A program made the translations under genes and the position numbers. From Planctomycetaceae bacterium (GTDB taxonomy: Bacteria; Planctomycetota; Planctomycetia; Pirellulales; Pirellulaceae): a DNA stretch of 42,717 bases. The DNA lies in NCBI GenBank assembly GCA_002709045.1, contig PAPJ01000023.1, positions 1 to 42,717 of the forward strand. The letters run 5' to 3'. The notes beneath the pieces are model-generated. The model was not told where the DNA came from. It made no database searches and saw nothing but the letters and a program-made list of their open reading frames with translations. Positions 33,497 to 42,300 of the stretch are shown here, one piece after another (position 1 is the stretch's first letter; every line of letters starts with the position of its first letter).

Positions 33497-34330
33497 GTGA
33501 GTGTCACCGTAGCGCAATTTAAAGAGGCTGATCCAAGCGATGCATACCAGATTGTCGGGTATCAGGAGTATTCTAATGCATTGAATAATCTTGTCCCGCT
33601 TGTAAAAGAAGCGGACGAGGTATCATTAAGAGCATATAACAAAATTATCTCTGACATGCCGGAATTGGTGGTATATACGAATCTGTCCCGTAGGTTTAAT
33701 TTATTTCAAACTCAGAATTCTTCTTTGACACCTTTATTAAGAAATACGTTGAATTTATACCGTCAGTCATCTTTAAACGAAACTAGCAATGATGCTGATG
33801 CTTATAGGCGTTCCGGAATTGGCTGGTTGATTGCATTAGCGCGACTTGAGCATGGTGCGATCGAAATTGGCTATCAGACTAATGTAAGCCCGTTTAATCT
33901 GGAGCAATTAACAAAAGTTGAGACTCCGGCATTCCTTGCATTATTACTTGACGGAGCGAGAAGTCATTATTGGGCTATGAATATGGATTCAGTGACTCAT
34001 TATTTGCTGGATGGAAATGTTCCCAAAGTGAGTGATCGTACTGCTTTGGCTTACGGGAGACGTGCAGTTCTGGTTCAGGAAATGGTGAAAACATTGAACC
34101 GGATAGCGGGTCAGCAATTTACACCGGCTCAAAAGCAGGAGCTGCAATCGTGGTACAACAATATGTCAAAAGTTAGGGAAGGAGTTGTCTACAACGTTTA
34201 CGAAACATACAAAGTTGCGATTGCTAAGAAAGGTATTGCCAATATAGATCTGAGAGGTTGTCCTCCTTTAGTCAGCGGTATTCGGTCAGATATCATTAGT
34301 CGTCGTGCCAGGATTAGTATTACAGAGTAG
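33497..34330 (+). CDS. C-terminal part of the TGA-interrupted gene
   Basis: 277 aa from the first GTG after the TGA; the frame is in fact open from 33473. No domain is recognised. It is mostly alpha-helical, with YNKIISDMPELVVYTNLSRR, YRRSGIGWLIALARLEHG and QMLVQEMV-like helices (here AVLVQEMVKTLNRIAGQQ). It has no signal peptide and no Shine-Dalgarno site before the GTG, while the first part has both. A free-standing exported protein is therefore unlikely; it makes sense as the C-terminal half of one exported polypeptide. If the TGA is a true nonsense mutation this part is probably untranslated and the locus is a young pseudogene: the sequence after the TGA shows no further decay. It is followed 85 nt later by a DUF1501 gene. 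Confidence 0.6.
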   Translation: MSVTVAQFKEADPSDAYQIVGYQEYSNALNNLVPLVKEADEVSLRAYNKIISDMPELVVYTNLSRRFNLFQTQNSSLTPLLRNTLNLYRQSSLNETSNDADAYRRSGIGWLIALARLEHGAIEIGYQTNVSPFNLEQLTKVETPAFLALLLDGARSHYWAMNMDSVTHYLLDGNVPKVSDRTALAYGRRAVLVQEMVKTLNRIAGQQFTPAQKQELQSWYNNMSKVREGVVYNVYETYKVAIAKKGIANIDLRGCPPLVSGIRSDIISRRARISITE

Positions 34331-34415
34331 CTGTTGTTCTGTTGAATTGTCTTTCGTAAAATTCGAACGAGAGTTTGGCATTTAAATCCACAGAGATCTC
34401 TTCAAAGAATATCCT

Positions 34416-35807
34416 ATGCTCACGATCTTCACGGGTAACGAGAAACGCAATGTGCGGGAAAGTCGGCGTGACTTCCTGCAGGTTGGTTCGTTGATGCTGG
34501 GGAGCCTTTCATTACCTCAACTTCTTCATGCCCGTTCTGAAAACACAAGCTTTGTTAAAGACAAGTCAGTAGTGTTGTTATATCTATCTGGCGGAGCTAG
34601 CCAAATAGAGACATTTGACCCGAAGATGACTGCTCCGGCAGAAATTCGTAGTGTTAATGGTGAGGTCAGTACTTCGCTGGCAGGCGTAACTTTTGGTGCG
34701 ACGATGCAAAAACTTGCCCAACGTACGCATCAAATCAGTGTTATTCGTAGCCATAACCATTCGGTGGGAGCTCATGAGCAGGCACATGTGCATGTGTTAA
34801 CTGGTGGAACAGATCCAACAGGCGTAGGTAAAACCGGATTTGGTATGGGGGCACTTTATGCTCGTTTGCGAGGAGCGAATCATCGCGCGACCGGAATTCC
34901 GACGAACTGTTTACTTACGGTTCCCGAGACCGATGGGCAGTATCGTAAAGAACTTGCGCGCGTTCGTAAAGGTTCAAGACCACTGGAACTGGGAGCTGCC
35001 TATGCACCTTTTGAACCCGGTGGTAATAGCTCAGCTCTTAACAATATGAAGCTTAATTTACCAGCACAGCGGTTTGATGATCGTCGTTCACTTTTGACAG
35101 CATTGGATTCCTGGCGGAGACAGGTTAACGGACTTCGGCAGGTAGAAGGAGTTGATCGTTTTAATCAGCAGGCAGTTGATTTATTAACGGGTGGTGCAGT
35201 GGATGCGATTGACTTAACCCGTGAAGATCCGATGGTCCTTGAAAAATATGATACAAGTGAAATGCGCATTGGTTTTAAACAATTCCGTCCATCGATGTTG
35301 GGACATAAAATGCTGATGGCTCGACGCTTGTGTGAAGCTGGAGCGGGTTTTGTCACAGTTCATAGTGCCGGTTGGGATATGCATGCTGATAAAAATAATC
35401 CTGGTATGCAGCGGGGCATGGCAATGTTAGGTACAACCATGGACCATGCCGTATCCGCCTTTTTGGATGACGTGGCAGACCGAGGCCTAAGTGGAAAGAT
35501 TCTGTTGGTTATTACAGGAGACTTTGGCAGGACTCCCAGAGTGAATAAGAACGGTGGACGAGACCACTGGGCTAAATTGGGAACGCTGGCATTTGCCGGG
35601 GGTGGTCTTAATATGGGACAGGTCATTGGACAGTCAGACCGTCAGGCAGGTCAGCCGATTACCACTCCATACACGACCGCTCATTTAATGGGCACCATTA
35701 TGCAGACGCTTTTTGATGTGGGTGAGATGCGATTAGTATCAGGAATTCCACCACAGATCCGCAGACTTGTTGAGCAGAGTGTTTGTATCCCGGAACTAAT
35801 GTCTTAG
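34416..35807 (+). CDS. DUF1501 protein, unpaired, Tat signal
   Basis: A 463-aa DUF1501 protein with the best twin-arginine signal in the window (ESRRDFLQVGSLMLGSLSL; the motif SRRDFLQ matches S-R-R-x-F-L-K). DUF1501 blocks are VVLLYLSGGASQIETFDPK, SHNHSVGAHEQAHVHVLTGG, TVHSAGWDMHADKNN, LVITGDFGRTPRVNKNGGRD and DHWAKLGTLAFAGGGLNMG. Unlike the other three DUF1501 genes it has no DUF1549/DUF1553 gene beside it; the gene upstream is the unknown 671-codon frame. It may be in the same transcript as that gene (85-nt gap, no terminator). No Shine-Dalgarno site precedes the ATG. It converges on the hydrolase gene with only 9 nt between them. Confidence 0.9.
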   Translation: MLTIFTGNEKRNVRESRRDFLQVGSLMLGSLSLPQLLHARSENTSFVKDKSVVLLYLSGGASQIETFDPKMTAPAEIRSVNGEVSTSLAGVTFGATMQKLAQRTHQISVIRSHNHSVGAHEQAHVHVLTGGTDPTGVGKTGFGMGALYARLRGANHRATGIPTNCLLTVPETDGQYRKELARVRKGSRPLELGAAYAPFEPGGNSSALNNMKLNLPAQRFDDRRSLLTALDSWRRQVNGLRQVEGVDRFNQQAVDLLTGGAVDAIDLTREDPMVLEKYDTSEMRIGFKQFRPSMLGHKMLMARRLCEAGAGFVTVHSAGWDMHADKNNPGMQRGMAMLGTTMDHAVSAFLDDVADRGLSGKILLVITGDFGRTPRVNKNGGRDHWAKLGTLAFAGGGLNMGQVIGQSDRQAGQPITTPYTTAHLMGTIMQTLFDVGEMRLVSGIPPQIRRLVEQSVCIPELMS

Positions 35808-35816
35808 CCGTTTATC

Positions 35817-36611
35817 TTATTTAAAAGCAGGTAAGGGGGCTTTTTCCGAACGCTTAGCTGTTTTGTAGAAATTGAAGATTTCGTTCCAATAACTCCAGGC
35901 CGGTTTTAAGTGCCCTCCACCATCGACTTCGATATATCGAACGTCTTTTTCAAGTTGCTCAATTTCTTTTACGAGAGAACGAGTTACTGTAATGTTCACC
36001 AGCACATCCTTCGTGCCTTGAATAATCATGATTGGGCTTGTTGAGTCCTTAAGCCTCTGCCCTCGTCCCGAAACAAAGAACGCAGGGGCAACGGTGGCAA
36101 TGGCAGCAAATTGATCAGGATATTTGCTTAGGAGGTGGAAGCTGCCTCCCCCGCCCATGGAGTGCCCGTAAAGATAAATTCTTTGTGCATCGACTTTAAA
36201 TTCTTTGCGTATGATGGTCATCACATTGATCACATCACGTTCGCTTAGCTCGCCCAGATTCTTGGGTTTATCACCAGACTTCTCTTTGCCGTACATCCCG
36301 TACCAGCCCTGATTATTGTATCCCATCGGAGCAACTAAGATAAAATTGTGCTTTTCAGCAGCGGGTACAATTCCGGGATAGCGAATGATTTGATAGCAAT
36401 TGCTGAAGAGTCCATGCAAGGCGAATACGACCGGCAACTCTTTTTTCCCGTCATAGTTTTTTGGAACATAGAGCGTGTAGGGAATTTCACGCTCGACCTG
36501 TTCCATTTTATATTTTCGATGAATGATAACACCGGTTTGAACTGGATCAGAGGCATAGATCGCAGGACAAAGTACTAGAGAGCACAGGAAGGCGAAGAGG
36601 AAATAACGCAT
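35817..36611 (-). CDS. Exported alpha/beta hydrolase (esterase-like)
   Basis: A 264-aa serine hydrolase of the esterase D / feruloyl-esterase-like group (polyhydroxybutyrate-depolymerase-type fold). A signal peptide (FLFAFLCSLVLCPAIYA) precedes YTLYVPKNYDGKKELPVVFA, which leads into the oxyanion-hole HG motif (ALHGLFSNCYQ). The nucleophile elbow is YLYGHSMGGGGSFHLL (Ser near residue 152). The acid is in IIQGTKDVLVNITV and the catalytic His in EVDGGGHLKPAW. All triad elements are present. It probably hydrolyses carboxylic esters on carbohydrate or polymer substrates outside the cytoplasm; the exact substrate is unknown. It is divergent from the glycosyltransferase gene. Confidence 0.88.
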   Translation of the reverse strand: MRYFLFAFLCSLVLCPAIYASDPVQTGVIIHRKYKMEQVEREIPYTLYVPKNYDGKKELPVVFALHGLFSNCYQIIRYPGIVPAAEKHNFILVAPMGYNNQGWYGMYGKEKSGDKPKNLGELSERDVINVMTIIRKEFKVDAQRIYLYGHSMGGGGSFHLLSKYPDQFAAIATVAPAFFVSGRGQRLKDSTSPIMIIQGTKDVLVNITVTRSLVKEIEQLEKDVRYIEVDGGGHLKPAWSYWNEIFNFYKTAKRSEKAPLPAFK

Positions 36612-36715
36612 TGTAAAAAACTCGTGAAGATTCGATCAGCCCCCATATTACACGCTGGTTGTTTTGTACGATATGGAAGAAGGTAATTAATTTGCTTGAT
36701 TGGAAAGGAGATGTC

Positions 36716-37846
36716 ATGACAAGAATTTTGTACGGACTTTCTGGTGAAGGTTCAGGCCATAGCTCGCGCTCAAAACAAATGGCTAGGCATTTGGAAAGTT
36801 TGGGTCATGAAGTTTGGTTAGCCAGCTATGACCGTGGCTATCGAAACCTAAAAGATGAATTCAATGTTTTTGAGATTGAAGGACTAGCGATCGCGAGTGC
36901 TGACAATAAAGTTTCGAACATTAAGACGGTTACCAAAAATGTAAAACGTCTTAAGAAAGGTTGGCTTAGACTTCGCGCCTTAAGGAATGAGATGTTCAAA
37001 ATCTTTGAACCAGAAGTGGTGATTACAGATTTTGAACCAATGACAGCCTATCTGGCTCACCACTATGATATCCCATTAATGACGATCGACAATCAACATC
37101 GTATGCGTTATATGACTTACGAATGTCCACCGGGACATCAGTTTGACCAGAAGATGACCAAATCAATTATTCGAGCGATGGTTCCTCGGCCGGATCTATC
37201 GCTGGTCACTACTTTCTATGAAGGCCAGGTTACGAATGACAGAACGTTACTCTTCCCACCGATTCTTCGGGATGAAGTGATCGCCATGCAACCAAGTGAT
37301 GAAGGATATATCCTTGTCTACCTTACCAGCGGATACGATACATTACTTAGCCAGCTAAAGAAATTCACGCATGAAAGATTCATTGTTTACGGTTATGACC
37401 GTCGTGATCAAGAGGCTAATTTAACCTTCAAGTTGCCGAGCAAACAGGGATTTCTGGATGATCTGGCTGCCAGTCAAGCAGTGATTGCAACGGCTGGCTT
37501 TACCCTGATTAGTGAAGCACTCTATTTGAAGAAGCCTTACTTGGCGATGCCAATGGAAGGGCAGTATGAACAGCAACTGAATGGTTTTTGGCTGGAACAG
37601 CTTGGCTTGGGACGCAACGCTCCAGAAATCAATGAGGATGTCATTGGAGCATTTCTTTACAGGCTTCCTGAATTCAATTGTGTACTCGAATCACATGAGT
37701 CTAAGGGGAACATGAAGATTCAAGCGAAACTGGATGAATTGATGCAAAACAATGGTCAACAGTTAAAAGAGTTTCATAACCGTCGTAAACGCAAGAAGTG
37801 GGCTGGTCAAATTGAAGAGCCAGTCGTCGATTCTGAAGGCACTTAA
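36716..37846 (+). CDS. MJ1255/VC2487-family glycosyltransferase
   Basis: A 376-aa protein of the MJ1255 glycosyltransferase group (GT-B fold, related to MurG/GT28). The N-terminal nucleotide-sugar-type loop RILYGLSGEGSGHSSRSKQM contains the Gly-rich GEGxGHxxR motif. VITDFEPMTAYLAHHYDIP and TIDNQHRM follow in the middle. The C-terminal acceptor and donor region has YLTSGYDTLLSQLKKF and IATAGFTLISEALYLKKPYL, with the Gly-rich and Glu-containing GT-B signature. It is cytoplasmic, probably modifying a lipid- or surface-linked sugar; the substrate is unknown. The frame extends upstream to 36659, but AAAGGAG placed 5 nt before the ATG at 36716 defines the start. Its stop overlaps the convergent DUF1501 stop by 4 nt. 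Confidence 0.87.
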   Translation: MTRILYGLSGEGSGHSSRSKQMARHLESLGHEVWLASYDRGYRNLKDEFNVFEIEGLAIASADNKVSNIKTVTKNVKRLKKGWLRLRALRNEMFKIFEPEVVITDFEPMTAYLAHHYDIPLMTIDNQHRMRYMTYECPPGHQFDQKMTKSIIRAMVPRPDLSLVTTFYEGQVTNDRTLLFPPILRDEVIAMQPSDEGYILVYLTSGYDTLLSQLKKFTHERFIVYGYDRRDQEANLTFKLPSKQGFLDDLAASQAVIATAGFTLISEALYLKKPYLAMPMEGQYEQQLNGFWLEQLGLGRNAPEINEDVIGAFLYRLPEFNCVLESHESKGNMKIQAKLDELMQNNGQQLKEFHNRRKRKKWAGQIEEPVVDSEGT

Positions 37847-39297
37847 CGAATAATGTTGCTGACAACTTCTCCGTGTACATCGGTTAAGCGGAATCTTCGT
37901 CCCTGATATTTATAAGTTAGTCGTTCGTGGTCGATTCCTAATAGATGCAGAATGGTGGCATGGAAGTCATGTACATGCACGCCGTTGTTGGCGATATTGT
38001 ACCCCAGCGGATCCGTTTCTCCGTGAGTTACTCCACCTTTGATACCACCGCCGGCCATCCAAAGCGAGAAGCATCTCGGGTGATGATCACGGCCAAAGTT
38101 CTCCCCATTGAGTTTTCCCTGACAGTAATTAGTACGACCAAATTCACCACCCCAGATAATTAGTGTGTCATCTAATAAGCCACGTTGCTTTAGGTCGGTC
38201 ACTAAGGCAGCTGATGCCTGATCTGTTTCTTTTGCCTGATTACGCAGACCGCCTATCAGTCCGCCGTGTTGATCCCAGCCAGGGTGGTAAAGTTGAATGA
38301 AGCGTACTCCGCGTTCCGCTAAACGCCGAGCAAGTAAACAGTTCGCTGAATAGGAACCGGGGTTCTTGGCGGCTTCCCCATAGAGTTTGAAGGTATGTTC
38401 AGGTTCGTCGGCTGTGTTTGTTACTTCAGGAATCGATTGTTGCATACGAAATGCCAGTTCATATTGGGCAATACGTGATTCCAGATCCGGATTACTCTGT
38501 TTTTGTAACTTAAGTTCGTGCAGGTCTTTGAGTCGATCAAGCATTTGCCGACGGGCCTCAGCACTAAGGCCCTGTGGGTTACTGAGATATAGCACCGGGT
38601 CCTGTCCCGAACGGAATCGCGTACCTTGATAGCGAGACGGCAGGAATCCACTTCCCCAGAGTCTGGTCAGTAGAGGCTGACCACCTTTGTTTTTAGTTAC
38701 AAGAATTACAAAAGCAGGCAGGTCATCGTTTTCAGTACCCAGACCATAATCAAGCCAGGCGCCCATGCTCGGACGCCCCGGAAACTGCGAACCGGTTTGC
38801 ATATGAGTAACAGCCGGGCCATGATTAATAGCTTCAGTATGCATACTGCGAACAATACAGATGTCGTCAGCAATGTCTGCAATATTCGGAAGAACCTCGC
38901 TGATCCATTGACCACTTTCGCCGTGCTGTGTGTATTTGAAAGGTGATTTAACCATTGGCAAACTCGCCTGGTTACCTGACATGGCCGTCAGTCTCTGGCC
39001 TTTACGGATTTCATCAGGTAATTGTTGGCCGTGTGCTTTTTCAAGTTCAGGTCGGTAATCAAATAAGTCCAGTTGAGATGGACCACCACTTTGGAACAGA
39101 TAAATAACTCGTTTCGCTTTAGGTGTATGGTGCACCTGATCTAAAACACCCTCCCGCGCGTGGAGCATCCGTGCACATTCCATTTGAGTTAACGCAATAC
39201 TACCTAGTCCCATGCCAAAGCTTTGCAGTACCTTTCTGCGGGAAAGGCCAAGGGGGCTGTCATAACCGGTACATTGTTGAGATGTGGTTGCGTTCAT
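37843..39297 (-). CDS. DUF1501 protein, partner of the LamG-containing DUF1549/DUF1553 protein
   Basis: A 484-aa DUF1501 protein close to that at 20129. A twin-arginine-like signal (LSRRKVLQSFGMGLGSIAL) begins near residue 18. Conserved blocks are [85 protein letters not shown] and the C-terminus DHERLTYKYQGRRFRLTDVH. It lies 18 nt downstream of the DUF1549/DUF1553 gene and is surely co-transcribed. Its stop shares the tetranucleotide TTAA with the stop of the convergent glycosyltransferase gene, the same arrangement as at 7262-7265. The biochemical role is unknown. Confidence 0.93.
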   Translation of the reverse strand: MNATTSQQCTGYDSPLGLSRRKVLQSFGMGLGSIALTQMECARMLHAREGVLDQVHHTPKAKRVIYLFQSGGPSQLDLFDYRPELEKAHGQQLPDEIRKGQRLTAMSGNQASLPMVKSPFKYTQHGESGQWISEVLPNIADIADDICIVRSMHTEAINHGPAVTHMQTGSQFPGRPSMGAWLDYGLGTENDDLPAFVILVTKNKGGQPLLTRLWGSGFLPSRYQGTRFRSGQDPVLYLSNPQGLSAEARRQMLDRLKDLHELKLQKQSNPDLESRIAQYELAFRMQQSIPEVTNTADEPEHTFKLYGEAAKNPGSYSANCLLARRLAERGVRFIQLYHPGWDQHGGLIGGLRNQAKETDQASAALVTDLKQRGLLDDTLIIWGGEFGRTNYCQGKLNGENFGRDHHPRCFSLWMAGGGIKGGVTHGETDPLGYNIANNGVHVHDFHATILHLLGIDHERLTYKYQGRRFRLTDVHGEVVSNIIR

Positions 39298-39315
39298 AGG
39301 TTTGTCAGAGGTTGG

Positions 39316-42300
39316 TTATTGTCGTACGACACATTCGTCATAGTTCAGTAATAGGTTGATGACCATCCCCATGGCTGCGACTTGGTCTGCAGGAAGGTTC
39401 ATGTCACGTGGAGCATCGCCGGTACTGAGAAATTTATTTGCCTCATCCGGGTACTTCTTGAAGTAGGCAAGTTGTTGCTGAAATGAAATTGAAATTACGG
39501 CTAATTCCGCATCTTCTGCAACTCGGCTGGTGAGTTGTTCAAACGCTTTTGCCATAGCTGCCTTGTGGTCATTTCCAAACGCTTTTACCAGATTTTCCCC
39601 CATCTTACGAGCCGCTTCAATATATTGCGGATCGTTTAATAAGACGATTGCGTGCAGCGGATTAGATGTCCTTTCCCGTGCTACCGAACAGACTTCACGT
39701 TTAGCAGCATCCAGTGTCATCATGACGGGGGCAGGAGCAGTTCGCCGCCAATAAGTATAAAGACTGCGTCGATAAAGCTGCTCACCTTTTCCGCGGGCCA
39801 CCGGTTTAAAAGACTCGGCCACCTCATAAGGCTTTACTGACGGACCTCCCTGCTTATCTACCAGTAATCCACTGGTCAATAAAGCATTGTCACGTAGCAT
39901 TTCTGCCGGTAATTGGTAACGATTTGCATGGCTCAGCAGATCGTTTTCCGGATCGCTGGACAGCTTGTCTGCGGATGACTCAGATGACTGCCGGTATGCC
40001 GATGAACACGCAATTAATTTGATCAGCGCTTTGGTATCCCAGTCGTTATCGATAAAAGACAGAGATAGCCAATCCAGTAGTTCAGGATGAGTTGGAATGG
40101 CACCCTGACTACCAAAGTCCTCCGGAGTTTTTACGAGTCCTTTGCCAAGCATCATTTGCCAAATCCGGTTAACATACACTCGTGCCGTTAGAGGATTTTG
40201 CGGACTTGTCACCCAGTGGGCAAGTGTAAGTCGATTCCCATTTTCACCGGAATCTCCAAAGATGGATGGTGTCGCGGTCGCGACCGATTCTGTTGGTTGA
40301 TCATAGGCGCCACGGTTCAGCAGAAATGTTTCACGTCGTTTTTGCATGTCTGCCATGACCATGATTTCCTGGGCACCATCGACTAACTTACTTCGCTGAT
40401 CCCGTGCTGCTTTTAGAGCGGCCAGTTGATTTCCATATGTTTCATCAAACAAATTAAGATAGTACTGCTTGAGCAGTAATTTTTGCTTAGCATTGAGCAT
40501 AGCCGTGTTAGTTGCAAGAATCTTTTCCAGCGTCTGACCATCAAAGACGTGTTGTAATTCGAGGTCGCTTAACTGCCGGTTGTAGACTTTGAATTCATCA
40601 ACTAGTCCCTCTTTAAATCCTTTATCTCGAAAGCGTTGTCCGATTGTGATGTTATCGCCGCCACTACCGGTGATATTTTTATACAGATTGTCTTTGACGA
40701 CCTCGGTATCTGCCGGTTTTCCATTGAGGTAGATCTTCAACCCATTAGCCTGACTTGATCCATCGTAGACCATTGAGAGATGATGCCATTGAACAGGCGC
40801 TATGATATCTTTGGTGCGGACTCGAATAGCATTACCCGGCCAGAAGTGGATTAGAGAGACACTGATATGCCCATCTTCGATCAGCATTTGATAGCCCCGG
40901 CTAGCAGAATCGGTCCAGGCTCGTGAACGGTGAAATACAACGGCGCGTTCTTTGATATCTGGTGTGTTAAACCACAAGGAAATTGTGAACGGAGTGTTAC
41001 GAGAGTAGTTTCCGACAGAGAGCCCTATGGCATCATCACCGGTCAACTGAATTGCCCTGCCAATCTTACCTTCTGTACTTTTATTGGCGCCAACTTTACC
41101 ATCTTCGAACGTGAGTTCCTGCTCCAAACCGATAATTTCTTTTGTGACTTGACGATTATCCAGCCATGTTTCAAATTCCTGATTTGCGACATCTTCCAGC
41201 TGAAGGAGTTTGGCCATTTCACTTGCAATTACCTGATCAGCATTAGCAATTTGCTTTTTTTGTTTCTCATTGAGAATTCGAAGTGTTGGAGTAGGAGTAG
41301 ATGTCGTGAAATAAGAGTAGAGTCCGGCTTCGTCAATATTGTTGAAATAGGCGAATAATTGATAGTACTCGGTCTGCGTAAACGGGTCGTACTTGTGGTC
41401 ATGACAACGGCAGCATTCGAGCGTTAGTCCTAAAAAAGCTGTTCCAAAAGTGTGCGTGCGGTCAGCCACGTATTCTGTCCTGAATTCCTCAGGTACCGAA
41501 CCCCCTTCAACTTTCTGTGAATGCAGGCGATTAAATGTTGTAGCAATACGTTGTGAATCGGTGGGGGCCTCAAGTAGGTCTCCTGCCAGTTGTTCCGTCA
41601 CGAATTGGTCGTAAGGCATATTTTGATTAAAAGCATTGATGACCCAGTCGCGATACGGCCAAACGTATCGATCACGGTCCACCTGATAACCAAAAGTATC
41701 AGCATATCTGGCCACATCGAGCCACGTAGCAGCCATCCGTTCGCCGTAGTGCTTATCTGCCAGAAGTTCATCCACGATCCTATTGTATGTTTCCAATGTT
41801 GGATTTTCGCTGTATCTTCGGACTTGATCAGCCTTTGGGGGCAAACCGGTAATATCGAAAGCTAGCCGTCGAATGAGGGTGGTTGGATTTGCCCGGTCTG
41901 CGGGGTTTAAGCCTGCTTCTTCGATTTTATTAAGGATGAACTGATCGATCTCGTTAGTGCCCCAGGATTTGTTTTTAGTCTTAGGAATAGCATGTGAAAC
42001 CGGAGCCTCAAAAGACCAATGATTTTCCCAATTGGCACCCTGTTCCACCCAGCGGGTGAGTAAGTCGATTTCCTCTTCTGTTAATTGAAGCTTTGATTCA
42101 GCCGGTGGCATTTTGAGGTCAGGATTGTCTGATTGAATTCTCTTAATCAACTCACTTTTGTGGGATCGTCCGGAATGGATAATGCGGTTTCCGTCGAATG
42201 CAATAGCAGCAAGTGCTTCTTCTTTGAGGTCGAGGCGCAAATCAGCCTGTCGATTGTTGGCATCTGGGCCATGACAATTGAAACAGCGATCGGAAAGGAT

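Noticed and set aside
40930..41358. 142-aa plus-strand open frame
   Set aside because: It is antisense to the DUF1549/LamG/DUF1553 gene, with no ribosome binding site or domain.
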